A DNA stretch of 64,000 nucleotides from Mastacembelus armatus (Eukaryota > Chordata > Actinopteri > Synbranchiformes > Mastacembelidae). The notes beneath the pieces are model-generated. The model was given only the letters and a program-made list of their open reading frames with translations. It was not told the DNA's origin and did not search any database. Positions 1 to 12,129 of this stretch are shown here, piece by piece. Numbering within the stretch: the first letter of the stretch is position 1; each line of letters begins with the position of its first letter. The stretch lies in the NCBI RefSeq assembly GCF_900324485.2, contig NC_046645.1:11745824-11809823 (forward strand). The letters are read 5' to 3'. The position numbers and the translations under genes were made by a program.

Positions 1-365
1 AAATAGCCCTAATAAAAACAATGGAGACTATAGAAAATATAGCACCTTAGAAAGAACAATGGAGACCGATCCTAACAGACTGTTTGTGAGGAAGTTGCCT
101 ACCACGGCACAGATGGATGGTGGGAAATCCAGGTCTTGGAAGCTTCACAAGAATACCTGGAATGATTGTATTGAATGCACACTGTTTATATTTTATAGCA
201 CCATTTGCCCAGGTAAAACAGATTCACTGATGACCCTCACAATTCATGCAGTCCTACAAAAGCTGACCAGATTGATCTCCAAGACAGTGGGAGGAATGTC
301 ACACAGCCTGATATTAACAGTTAGGGTTAATAACAGTTTTACTATTAAATAAATATGATCAGTGT
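1..365. other. Unassigned left edge
   Basis: This stretch has one open frame of 97 codons on the plus strand (59-352). It shows no domain, signal peptide or splice pattern that I recognise. I see no gene here that I can support; it may be a worn repeat. Confidence 0.3.
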
Positions 366-900
366 ACATCAGTCCTATTTATATAGGTCCATAGGACCCT
401 ACTATGCCTAGTGGATGGAATACTAACATACATGTGGTCGAGGAGATTGTGATGACTGAATGTGCATCCACTTTACATAGTGACCTGTGGTGGTTGTAGA
501 CAGATGCAATGCAATTCACAGTCTTTTCCTAAACCTAACGAATTAATTTTAAGTCTAACTATAAGCAAGTCTTTTGAGTGCCTAAAATTAACCAACGAGT
601 TTTAATGCCGAAACCTTAGTGTTAATGCCTAAACCTAACCGACACGTTTCAATGCCTAAACCCAATGTCACGTTTTAATGCCTAAACCTAACTGACGCAT
701 TTTAATGCCTAAACCTAACGACACATTTTAATGCTTAGACCTAACCGATGCATTTTAATTAGCCAACATCTAAACTTAGCCAACATGTTTACACAATAAC
801 AACAGTAATGATCTGTGCGATTATAATGACCTACTGAACCTTCCAGTGGGTAGTAAGTTCCAGTAGGTAAGTAGGGACCTATTGAGCCATAACTATAGTC
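366..900. repeat. Dispersed repeat with loosely inverted ends and a minisatellite core
   Basis: The left end (about 370-410) and right end (about 820-900) share loosely inverted 'aggtcc...ctac...agtgg' wording around an internal minisatellite. The right-end wording and minisatellite-type wording recur in opposite orientation near 48440-48640. This suggests a non-autonomous dispersed element with variable internal tandem units. The family is unknown and the exact ends are uncertain. Confidence 0.4.
556..775. repeat. Minisatellite, about 30-bp units
   Basis: About seven diverged units follow the pattern 'tttaatgcctaaacctaac' plus a variable 'cgacacg/tgacgca' spacer. Units differ by several bases, so the array is old. 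It forms the core of the larger dispersed repeat. Confidence 0.7.
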
Positions 901-2512
901 TTACAAGAATTATATTGAGTATCATGACAACATTGTAACTGTGTGATATTGACATCTAAGGCATAAGATCAAAAACACATAAAAATGCATCTCATCCCTT
1001 CAATTTTAAATAAATTGTTTTTCTATTCAGAACACCAGAATAGCAGTTATATTTTAATTTACCAGATGCAGTCCCCCACCTAGCATCCTTAGATTCAGTG
1101 AAGCAATTTACGGATTAGAAGCTAGCAACGAAACTAGCAAATGGGAAATAAATAGAAAGTTGTATGACAAACCAAATGCAGATTTTTATTTCAGAAAAAA
1201 AGGTAAATGAGTATCATAAAACATGATGAGTATGGAAAGTATGAAAAGGCAGCTCACTTCTGACCCACTTCTGAACATCAAAGCTCAACACAAGTACTAC
1301 CACCTCCAGCAAAATATACAGTCCATCAATGCAGTCTACAATAGTCCAGTTACCAAATAATGAACTGGAAGTTGCACATAAGCATAAGTCCAAGAAGCAT
1401 ACCCAAATTTTTCTCGAAACTTGGTATGTCTATCCAAGGCTGGACTGAGGCTAAATAGCAGCCCTGGAATATGATCCAGCCAAACGCATTTATGCTGTCG
1501 TGACATTTCGCCTTCTATCTATTTTGAGTGTGTAAATACCTTAAAGATGATAAATATAAAAATTATCAGCCTATCAGCCACAGCTTATGCAATATGAAAA
1601 GAAGCCAATTAACTGTCAGAGCCACAACAATTGGTAAAGCAGTAGAGAAGGTAGATAGGAGCTAAAAATGTAAAGGGTAATTATAAGTGTAAGTGTGTTA
1701 GTGTTAGATATAAATGTAAAGCAGTACAGTGACAATAAAACACTGATTCCCATCTCCCAACACCATTTCCTTCTCCTGTCAGAGACCAGACATCCACCCA
1801 TGTTCCAATTTACTGCTCTGCCTTGGGAGGAACAACAGATCAATCAGTCGTGGATAATCAATGCTAGTCTACTCGCAACTGTGGAAAGCCAAAATAACAT
1901 GTCTGAGCCTTTAGTTTGTTATTGTAGGAAACATCCAGCTTTAATATTTAGATGTAAAGGCCTCTAGAGTACGAGGATTTAATTAAGCATTGACAGCTGA
2001 GATTTCCACAGAGCATACCTCAGAGACCATGGGCCTCATCATTCTAGCTCTGATCAAATCAGCAAGGACACTGCTGCCAAATCCCATTCAGATCGAGCAC
2101 TGAGCTGTCCTTCACATTTCCATTTCCACTGATGATGTCACATGAGGGCCATGCAGCAGGAAAAATTAAACCATTTGATTGAAGAAAAGTATGGTTTTAC
2201 ACATTTTCTTTTCTTATTATATAACTGTTGACTATGACTGTTATTGAACTTTAACTGACTTTAAACAGAGTATATTGGGGTTTACATAACTTATAACATA
2301 TGCACTATTGTTTATATTCTTCTTTACCATTGCTCAGATAAATGAATAAAGTAGTTCTTTATCTAGAATAAAAGAAATAATTTACAATAGAATCAAAGTG
2401 GTCTTCAGAAAGATATACAAAGACACTGGGGAAACTTATTTGTGTGTGTGTGTTACTGCGTGCGTTACTGCGTGCTTGTGTATTTCTTAATAGGACATTG
2501 TGAATGACATAA
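901..2512. other. Non-coding stretch downstream of gene 1
   Basis: No coding region can be supported here. From 1780 to 2200 the sequence is compositionally complex and free of simple repeats, but it shows no open frame with family features. A conserved non-coding element is possible but untested. The rest is AT-rich. Confidence 0.4.
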
Positions 2513-2840
2513 GGGACAGCACAGTGGCTTAGTGGTCAGCATTGTTGCCTCCCAGCAAGAAGGTTTCTGGTCTGAAACCCGGCAGGGGCCATTCTGTGTA
2601 GAGTTCACATATGCTCTGGCTTTTTCCCACAATCCCAAGACATGCATGTCAGGTTGACTGGTAATGCTAAATTGCCCATACGAGTGAGTGTGAGCGTTTG
2701 TTTCTATGTGTGGCCCTGCGATGGACTGGTGACCTGTCCAGGGTGTTACTCCTGCCTTTCATCCAAAGAGAGCTGGAATAGGCTCCAGGAGATCCCTGTG
2801 ACCCTAGATAGGAATAAGCAGGTATAGATATGAATGACTA
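2513..2840 (+). mobile_element. tRNA-like fish SINE, near full length
   Basis: The element opens with 'gggacagcacagtggcttag', followed by 'cagcaagaaggt' and a B-box-like 'tctgaaaccc'. It then has the conserved body 'tggccctgcgatggactggt' and the tail 'ggaataagcaggtatagat'. This is the wording of an abundant teleost SINE whose tail resembles RTE-type LINE ends. Related minus-strand pieces lie at 12595-12675, 31803-31950, 32045-32300 and 48145-48210. The family name is from memory and not asserted. Confidence 0.7.
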
Positions 2841-3019
2841 AAGGCATCATCAACAGCACACTACTACCATCTGGTGGTAAAGTGTAATTGATCATACCAC
2901 TTGCATAGATTCTTTCTACTTTAAACCACACTCTAAAGTGAAGGTAATTTATCTCATTATGTTTGAAACAGACAATGTTAAAGAAGTGCATCAAACGTGC
3001 ATCATTTGAGCAGTATCTC

Positions 3020-3478
3020 CTAAAAAATGTCAGTGGGAGCTTTAGACATCAGGTGTTTCCTGGTGTTCTTTTCAGGCCTCAGTAGGATTATGAAGCATTT
3101 TGGTGCAAAAATGCATCCCAGCAGTCCATAACTGGAGGCCAAGATAGCAAACACCTCTGTGACTATAGAGTACTTCCCTGGAGAGCTCACATAGGCAGGA
3201 ACAAAGGCTACCCACACGGCACAAAAAATGAGCATACTGAAGGTGATGAGTTTGGCCTCATTGAAGTTGTCCGGGAGTTTCCTGGCCAGGAAGGCCAAAA
3301 GAAGGCAAAGGCAAGCCAGGAGACCAATGTAGCCTAAGACCAGAGCGAATGCAATGGGTGAACCCTCATCACACAAGAGAATGACAATAGCACTCTCACG
3401 TGGCATCAGTTGACGTGGAGTAGGGGGGGCGACAACCAGCCACACAGTACAGATGATTACCTGCAAGAAAAAATTATA

Positions 3479-3518
<40 letters not shown>

Positions 3519-6500
3519 CGTGTGTGTGTGTGTACATGGATATATACATATTTGAGTTTGTGTATGTGTATATAACGTTTGAATAAAAAAGCAGATAAAA
3601 AGCCCTAGGTACTTACCTGGACAAGTGTACAAAATGTAATGACTGTCTTCTGGTGCAAAGGCCCAAACCATTTCATCACATTACTGCCTGGAAGTGTAGA
3701 TCTGAAGGCCATTAACACCACCATAGTTTTCCCCAGAACACAAGAGATACAGAGGACGAAGGTGATGCCGAATGCTGTGTGTCTCAGCATGCAGGACCAG
3801 TCAGAGGGCCGGCCGATGAAGGTCAGAGAACACAGGAAACACAGAGTCAAGGAGAAGAGCAGCAGAAAGCTCAGCTCAGAGTTGTTGGCCCTGACAATAG
3901 CAGTTGTTCTGTGATAGGATAATATGAAAATTACAACGCAGGTGCAAAAGGAGCCAATGAGGGAACCAGTCATTAGGGTGATGCCAATGGTGTCGCTAAA
4001 GGAGAGGAACTCCACCTCTTTGGGGATACAGACTGTCCTCTCAGCATTGGACCAGAACTCTGGGAGGCAGCGAACACACTCTATGGCATCTAAAAGCAAG
4101 ACAATGCTTTAGTTGTTTTACTGTGGCTTTTCTACTGCAACTATTAATTCAGGCCAGATTTTATAATCTAATGTGAGTAAGTAGCATTTCCTCACCAGTC
4201 TGATTGCTAATCTCCCCTGCTGTACAAACCACACAATCATGGCAGCAGATAGGGAAGTTAGGTTTGATTGCCTTTCGGGTACCTGCGGGACAAATGTTGC
4301 TGCATACTGACAATGGAGCCTAAGTAGAAAAGGAAACACACTACACAGCTCACAACTCAGTCACACAGTAAACATATTATTGCACAAAATACAGTTCACA
4401 CAACTTTGTTTTACTCTATTGATATCCCTACTTTGGTTTGGTTGCCATTCCATATAATTCCCTGTTCCTGTATTTGGAGTTTTTGCTTTCCAACTGTGGT
4501 TGTGTCATCAAATTTGCCAATAGTGACAAATTCCATTTTTCCATTTGGTCTTAGCTGCCAGTTAACCAGGTCATACATGGCTGCAGGGTCACCATTCTTA
4601 TCAAACTTAATTTCATCACCAAATGAGTTCAAATATTTCACTTGTTTTATGTAATGAAGTAGCTAAGGAAAAACAGTGCATATGATCACCTTGTTAAATT
4701 CTAATCATGTTTTTACATAGGGGTAGTGTTTGTTAACTGAGTTAGTAAACATATGGAAATGTACCTGCCATGGTTGTATAGTGTCTGTATCTGGGCAGGT
4801 CTCCTGAGTAAATGGCCCTTTTCCTTTCTCACAACTTCTCATCGATTTGAGTGCGTGTGCAATCGCATACACTGCCTTATAGACATTGTAGGAAATCCTT
4901 AGCTGTGACACATCAGAATATACATTCGTCACACTCCCCAATTCTTCTTTGCCAGAGCAGGGAGGTTTACCCTGAACATTATGTTTCTGACCATCAGCCC
5001 ACAAACCCAGGCTGCACTGAAACAACTCTTCCCAGAAGGGTATCAGGAAGGGATCTCCAAGGGCATCTGGGCTAGAGGGATTCAAGCGAAGCAGAAAATT
5101 TTGCAATCCAGGGATGTGTGCACGCCGAATGGCAAATCCCATAGAACCCTCGAGGATGTGGTGGTACTTTCTGGGGATGGAGAGGATGGTAGCTGTGCTC
5201 CAAGCTTCACTGGCTAACCACTGTATCCCAGTGAGCCCCTCTCTATATTCAAAACATATATAGATAGCATATGTGCAAATTTAAAGTATTAACATTTGTA
5301 TCAGTAAAAAAAACACTTCAGTGTAGGTGATGAATAGCTGAAAGCATCATACCTTAGTGCTTCATCAAACAGTGCTGCTGCATCTTGTTCCACAGCAAAA
5401 ACTAGAATCACCCGAGCTGCAGAGGAACGGATCTTTGAAACAATAGATGAAATGGTGTTCTGAGCTCGGTTTTTAGGGATGATCTCGTGGAGGGCAACGC
5501 AAGCACCTAACTTTCCAACCTGAGACAGCAAACGATAGGTGACAACTTACTTCAGTTTATCTTTGCCTGTTCAGCACGTTCTACATTGAAAATTACATGT
5601 ATTATGATTCAATTCTTAATCTTGGGCTGTGTGACCCACCTCATCAGCAAAGATGTTTGCCCCACCACGGCCATAGGCATCATCCCCTGCAATCACACCC
5701 ACCCAAGTCCAGCCAAAATGTTTCACAAGTTGTACTAGTGCATCTACCTACAAAGAGACAGGAAAGTGAAACAAGTAGAAGACGATTTATATCATGTTAG
5801 AAATAAAAACTTCTCTTGTTTGTGTAGAGCGTGTTGAGTGTCTGCTGTCCCTAACCTGGAAGAAGTCACTTGGCATGGTCCTTAAAAAGGCAGGAAACTC
5901 CTTTTTGTCACTAAGACAGGCACAGCTGGAGAAATAACTAACCTGATTGAAAGAAAATGTGGACATTTCATTTTACACTGAAATACTTGCATAAAATATT
6001 CTTTACTCAGTTGTATGTAATTGAGTTGTAATATAACTCACAGTACCCAAAGGTGTGTTGAATTTGAGACAATAAGAAAGGCAACACACACTGTTATTCC
6101 TACCCTGCCAACAGCTTTAACACACGGCAAATGATTGGTATGAAGTTGTTGATTAGCTATAACAATGTTACCTGTGGCAAATGGAAGACTCCCAGAAAAT
6201 GGGCCACTACAAGAGACTGAGTAGAGCCTCCGTCACCTATCACCACCGGTACAGTCCCATGACAGGTGACTTTACTGTATGTCTCTTCTTCACCGCCTTC
6301 ACCCTTTTCACTTGTCATTAACTCCATAGCAGCCTTCAGTGCCTGATGGGGTGCACTACACGAATCATAGATCTTATAGCCCAGTGTGATATTTGGAAGG
6401 AGTTTGCCTTCTCTGTTGATCTCCTCGATTGCAAAGATCATAGTTTGCATCCAACGGAAAGTCCGAAAATTGAATCTGAAAAAAGACAGAATGTGTCTTG

Positions 6501-6922
6501 AGGCAAAATTTGTAGCTGTTTTAAATTTCAACACATGTAGAGCCCTGTACAAAAAAAAAATAAATAATAATTTCACGTATCATTGTTCACAAAACATGGA
6601 CACGTTGAACTAAAGGAGATTTGTGCCATATTTGGCTATGAGCATACATGTATGTCACAGATTCTTAATCACAGCTTTACATATATTGACAGCTTGCAAA
6701 AATGGTTTACCTGGTACACTGGGGAGCAGGTGGCATAGTGGTAAACGACAGACTGGGCTCCAACACCATATCATGAAGGGAGAAGAGACCACCGAGTACA
6801 ATGTTTCCCTTTTTCTCCAGAACAGGCAAGGACATAGATCCTGGGATTACCTCACATTGTTGGCTCTGGTCTTGGTGGGAGTTATAGGAAAAAATCCCAC
6901 ACCATAGTACACATAAAAGCAT
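3020..6922 (-). CDS. Gene 1: divergent OlfC/V2R-like receptor with four extra introns
   Basis: This is a class C olfactory receptor of 874 residues in ten exons: 6711-6922, 6172-6475, 5856-5942, 5640-5747, 5353-5519, 4765-5242, 4432-4662, 4196-4319, 3617-4089 and 3020-3460. All junctions are GT-AG and the phases join without a stop. A signal peptide starts at the ATG at 6922 ([12 protein letters not shown]). The flytrap domain spans roughly residues 30-529, with [16 protein letters not shown] and LASEAW. The nine-cysteine linker covers about 530-590 and seven membrane segments follow, with LPDNFNEAK near the end. Its neighbours have the usual six exons; here the ligand exon is split in four and the 7TM exon in two. 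The middle of the 7TM exon is almost identical to the tandem genes, unlike the rest. It is transcribed away from gene 2. A calcium-sensing or taste receptor identity is less likely but not excluded. Confidence 0.88.
3461..3616 (-). other. Extra 156-bp intron inside the 7TM exon of gene 1
   Basis: The donor reads CAG|gtaagt and the acceptor tttcttgcag|GTAATC, in phase 0 between Gln728 and Val729. The core is a (TA)n/(TG)n microsatellite (about 3477-3535). Genes 2 to 6 and 8 read straight through this point, and genes 5 to 8 have CAGGTT there. That makes it a typical AG|GT proto-splice position. Confidence 0.85.
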
Positions 6923-6995
6923 AATATGTTCTCCTCTCCATAAAAGACTGCTCTTTGCTTTCCTCATCCAAAAATTTTTCATCCAACTACACTGT

Positions 6996-7003
6996 TTTAA
7001 ATA
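6996..7003 (-). promoter_or_regulatory. TATA-like box of gene 1
   Basis: On the minus strand the sequence reads TATTTAAA, about 75 bases before the ATG at 6922. This matches the 61 to 87 base TATA-to-ATG spacing of the plus-strand receptor genes. The call rests on position and composition only. Confidence 0.45.
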
Positions 7004-9399
7004 GCAGATATGTGTATGCATACAAAAAATAAATAATGAGTCTGTAAACAAAGCAACAAACTGAACAGAAATTTGTCAGTTGTCTGCAGGAGGTAAGACA
7101 GAAAAATGAATATATCACAACCCCAGATGTTAATTTCTACAGAAATTTAAAAGTACAAAAATACCAGTGATATCAGTTGACTCAAACCACTTGATCTCAA
7201 CAATCTAAGCTTGTATATACATAGCAGTACATATTAACACCACACAGACAGTCTACGAGCTCTTTAGTAAAAAGGCAGAGACGCCACCTAGTAGCCTATT
7301 TATGCTACCTTCCTCATATCACAACTGTCAAACTGACCTAATTTCCCCCGAGCTCGGATCAAAGCAAAAAGATCCCCCTGTTTCACAGTGAGCAACTACA
7401 ATAACAAGAAACTGAACTGAGCGACTGACTATAATAGAGAAAGACAAGAGCTGTTTAATGTCACAGTGTCATGCCTGACTAGGCCTAGCTCATTCTTCAG
7501 TGATGTGAATAGGCAGACAGCAGAGCTGTCACAGGGGGCTGCTAAACTAAGTTACCTTGATTTCCACCACACACACACACACACACCCTCACGCACACGC
7601 ACACACATACACACACTCACACACACACTCTCACACTCACACTTGTACTTCTATGTGTGTAAAGGGCATACACTGACATAATGCATTCCCCAGTTTCATA
7701 CATAGCCTCAACCATAACAACTACTGTAAATGTCACCCAACATTATTCTAACCGTAACCCTAAAACTAAGTCCTAACCCTCAAACACACAAGTGTGAATG
7801 AGAGAATAACTTCACATATGGAAACGTTAAAACCTTCTAAACAATATTGTTCACTGTGACAGGGGTCCATGGGGTCCATTACTTTTTCTTTTGAATGAAC
7901 ATTTAATGTGAGGACATACATTACAGTTTTACTTAATATCCAGTTTCACTTTTTTTTTAAATCTGAAAACCAGCTTCACCAGAATCTAAAACATTTTCAA
8001 AAAACATAACTTAATGTTCTAATGGTTTTACAATGACCAGGTAATTGTCTGTTTCCTTTTATTCTTACATGAGAAAATCCTCCTGTGGGGTTAAACAGGT
8101 TTAATATGGTGAGATAAATGAGTCATTATAGGGTTATGCACATCATTATTTGGACAAACCCTTCAGGCTACAAAACACAGCACCACACAGAGTGTGAAAC
8201 AAAGAGAATATTAGATGTGTTATGTTGTGCTGCCTCAGGCCATATAGGTTTCCTTATTTGTTTAATTTATCCCTGTGTGACGCTCAGAAGAGTAAGCACA
8301 CCTGTACCCTAAGACAGAAACCTCAGTATTATAAAACAGTATTGTTTCCTTTTCTTGTAAAGCAAATCTGTAACAAGGATTTAAAGTTTATGCTCTCAGG
8401 GGAAAGGAGTCATACACGTCAGTCAACAAGCGGATTCAAAGTGAAAAATGAGGTATCACAGTTGTCCTCACAGGGATATGCAATTCAAAATAATTGAAGC
8501 CCCTGAGTATTGGGTGTTCCACTGTGTTTTATTAAGCATTAGAATGGTGAAAAACTGGCAAAATAACAGAAAGACAACATATTGATGGAGCAGTGAGTAA
8601 TGGTTTTTTATAGAGAGATACAAACAGCTGTGAGTGAGTCAACAGGAGTGATATGATGAATAAAATAAGGTGTAGAGTAATATTCTTTAGAGACCTGCAA
8701 ACAGACATATGTGGATGGACAAAGACAAGGAAAATACAGACATACATTGAAAGAAACAGATAAGAGCAGGAAAGACAGAGGAATAGAGAATATCATGAGT
8801 AGTTTTTACTGAATAGATTTCCATAATTTAGGGGTTTATTTTTGAATGGATACCAATAGTTCTACTTCTGAATTTCAGTGTCACTGGAAAATGTATGATG
8901 GATATTATGTGTATGACAAGATGCCAGATTTTCCATTGCTACATGCTCTGCCTTGATTGAAACAAGACCACAGATAATAAGAAATCTTCAAATAATTGAC
9001 CTTAATGGGGAGGATGAGGAGGATGTGAATTAGTCAATTTAAAGGTTGACTGATCCTGCTCAAAAGGTCATCTGTATCTATTGTGGTGGCAACTAAAGAA
9101 CGTGATATCTACCACTGTTAGAGTAAAAGCTATTTTCTCATTCTGTACTGGCATGACAGTGCTGTAAATGTAAAACATTGTCTCCTAGAACCCAGTAGCT
9201 TAAAAGCCTTCATAAGGTCTGCCACAACAATTAAATTAGGTAAACAGCTATCATTTAATATAAAGGGATGATGGCACTTTGTGGGAAACTGTTTAGGAGC
9301 TAGAGTGGGTTGTCTAATAACCAACGGGGTTAGTGGTTTTATCAGCTTTTCCAGTCTGTAGGTTGAAGCCCCTTTCTTTTCTTCAGCTAGCAAGCACAT
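7004..9399. other. Non-coding part of the divergent gene 1/gene 2 spacer
   Basis: I see no gene here. The stretch holds the CA microsatellite at 7567-7650 and AT-rich sequence. Short open frames at 8118-8497, 8532-8796 and 9130-9399 have no recognisable product. Confidence 0.5.
7567..7650. repeat. (CA)n microsatellite, interrupted
   Basis: This is a run of CA dinucleotides broken by ccctc, cgcac, atac and ctcac variants. It is simple repeat and not coding. Confidence 0.95.
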
Positions 9400-10497
9400 A
9401 GAACTGATGTCTTCTCAGCCTGACAGCAGCAATAATCAGATTTGCTGGGAATGCAGTCTGGGGTACATCTGTGGGCACGACTTTCACCCTCACTGTGAGG
9501 GGTGCCTGGGAGCCAAGAATGCAAGTCTTTCCCTTAGGTTGTGTTTTTTACTATCACTGATGATGTTTCCCTCCTCTGCCACCACACCACTGACCAGAGC
9601 ACCCACTGTATTAGGCAGAGATGAAGAGTCTGTCCTGGAACTATCGTTGCACCCAGATTCAAATGACTCTGCCTCTCCAGGTGCCTTTCAGGCCCCCGTT
9701 GTTTCTTTGCTGGGTCAGCGAGCTCTGCTGGACTCTGGTATGGGCTTACATGCACTTTCTATCAGTCAGAGGAATGAATATCCTAGGAAGCCCAACACTG
9801 TTGCAATCATTATATTACACAGGGCCCTTGCCAGGTGACTGGTGTCTTCAGGTTTGGTCAGGTAGAGGTAGATCTATTCATGTTGCACAGTAATGCACAC
9901 TGGTTTTTGCTCAAAGCACAAGACAGTCGCCTCTACTGGTAGATGCGTTTGCACCTCATTCGTGACGCAGGTGTGTTCACCTCTGAATATTCTCACTGTT
10001 TATGTGGTACTCTTATTCAGACTCATTGCGCATCTGGGAGGGAGCCACTAGCCACATGCCAATGAAAATGAAAAGTAAGACTGTCCGTCTTATTTTCTGT
10101 TGCTCTACTGTGTAGAACATCGCTGTAGAATGTGTGTTTGGCGACTTCATGTGCCTTTTATTGTACTTTTATTGACTTTTATTTGCAGGACAAAAGTCCC
10201 TCACCTATGGATGCTTCCCAGTAGTGTGATGGTAAGGCAGGGATGCCTGCCTGTTTTTTTTCCATACACTCACTGATGGTTATAGGATTGTGTTTTTGCT
10301 TTGTTCCAGGCTGTTGCTTGACTGTTATGATGTGCACTGTTGTGCCCTGCCTGGTGTTCTTCAGTGTGGGTCAGAACATGGCTGGATGTTGTGCCCCCAT
10401 GGTTAATCTAAAAAGAAATGGGCCCAATGGGTTGCAGACCATTTCCAGTTATCGCTTTGATCCATAAGCAATAGCCCTGTGGGCTGCACACCAATAA
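9400..10497 (+). mobile_element. Decayed DIRS-like retrotransposon fossil
   Basis: A gag-like cysteine/histidine stretch (HPHCEGCLGAKN) lies near 9480-9530. The right end (about 10410-10495) carries the 'agcaatagccctgtgggctg' terminal wording also seen at 25725-25757. Most of the internal region is missing or unrecognisable. It is an old, broken copy; its left end is not clear. Confidence 0.5.
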
Positions 10498-11619
10498 CAT
10501 AATATTGGTTATGTAGCGTAAACCAAGATACTGTGAATTGTGAAAAGTTAAAAGTTGACGTCCTACAGCGACTTCCTTCCTCATGTTTCTAGTAATGTCT
10601 ATGTACTGCAAAAAAACACACATTTGAAGTTGTTGATTAAACTTGCTTTGCCCTTTTGGAGTTGTGTATTTGTATTTTCATTAATTAAATTATGAATTCA
10701 TTTGTACTTTGTGTGCTCTGTGGAAGTTAGCAGTGCCCCACAACACAATAGCTCAACTCAAGTTTGACAAATGCATCTGTATATTGTTATGAACTGTCTT
10801 TAAAGTCCAGTTTGAAAAATACCTACATCACTCTTTTATTGCATATGACAAAACACACAAAGATTCTGTGGAAGAATGTCCTGGATTTAAGGCTGTACTT
10901 TCCAATGTCCACATACAATAAGTTCTTTGAATGTTTACTATTGTATCTGCAAACAGAAAAGGTCTAAAGCCTATTATCAATGTGGTTTTAAATGGAGAAA
11001 TCAAAGAGAATTTAAGTCAAAAAGAAAAAATGAACTATTGTGATGACCCACTTTCTTAAAACTCAGTGGAAAAAGTGGAATACCTTTGGTAATTTGGGAG
11101 ATATTCTGAACATCTTTCAGAAAGGATATTTATTTTTCTTTTAATATCAATTATATAATAAATATCCTGTAGAAAATGACTGTTAGTCACATCATAATCT
11201 AGGCCTAATTTTAATACATTTTATGATTTAAAAATAAGAAAAGACCTGATTGCATGTTTGGAACACGCACCATATGTGTGTGTGTTGGGGATTGTGGGGT
11301 TTTACTTGTTTGTGGACGTGTAAATCAGGAAACAAGTTTGAACATAAAGTGTTGTTTTAATTATGATCAGTCATGAATAACAAAATGCACTAAAGCATAA
11401 CACACTCACCTGGGAAGCACTTAAACTTGTTATTGTGTGTATTATGAAAGGGAGGTGGCATCATGGCATCATGCTAAACCTGCCAATTTATCTTTTACCC
11501 ACAGGGCTACAGGAGAAACAAGGGGCTAGCTGGGCAAGCGAAGACAAGCAAGTGTTAGACAGAACTGATGACATCTGGGCCTGAGGCTATGGAACAGGAG
11601 CTCGGCAGGTGTTGTGTAG

Positions 11620-11740
11620 GAAATTAATTAGTTTTGAGTTTTAATGAAAGATGAGCGCTTGTCTTTCAAAACAAGCAGCACACATTAATTAGCAAAACTA
11701 CTACAGAATTATTATTCAGTACCCATCACACTAATTAGTC
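11620..11740. promoter_or_regulatory. Candidate homeodomain-site cluster (enhancer-like)
   Basis: Three copies of TAATTAG lie at 11624-11631, 11694-11703 and 11731-11738, all in one orientation. They fall within about 115 bases, in the spacer between the divergent genes 1 and 2. TAATTAG is the core bound by LIM and related homeodomain proteins, which regulate olfactory receptor enhancers in mammals. A regulatory role here is inference. Confidence 0.3.
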
Positions 11741-12129
11741 TGATATTGGAGAGAATATCTGTAGGATAAATGTGACAAATCTGGCATGTCAAAACGTGTT
11801 TGATACATCTATTGGGGTTTCCTTTTGTCTCTACATGCAACACTATGATTCTCAATCATAAGTGCTCATTGAAAACACAAGAGTGAGAAATAAAAAAAAA
11901 ACTTATATATATATATATATAATATATAAACTTTAAAGTAAAGTCCTAAACACGTGACTAAATTTTTAATTTTTACTAAATTAAACACACACACACACAC
12001 ACACACAAACCCCCAAAAATAAATAATTACTTTATTACTTTTCTACATACAAGTTAATTACTTTATTACTTTATTAATTTCTATTAATTTATATAATTTA
12101 AATAATATTAAATTGAATAACTTTAAATG

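Noticed and set aside
59-352. 97-codon frame at the left edge as a small gene
   Set aside because: No domain, homology or splice context that I recognise. Length is within chance expectation.
1780-2200. Conserved non-coding element downstream of gene 1
   Set aside because: Only sequence complexity suggests it. Without a comparison to another species there is no support.
3020-6922. Gene 1 as a pseudogene because its exons appear interrupted
   Set aside because: Every interruption has a GT donor, an AG acceptor and a matching phase, and the joined frame of 874 codons has no stop.
3020-6922. Gene 1 as calcium-sensing receptor or taste receptor
   Set aside because: The tail is very short and the 7TM wording is that of OlfC receptors. 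Position in the cluster also favours OlfC. It is not fully excluded without a tree.
9407-9838. 143-codon plus-strand frame as a host gene
   Set aside because: It carries a gag-like cysteine/histidine stretch and ends near DIRS-type terminal wording, so it is part of a fossil element.
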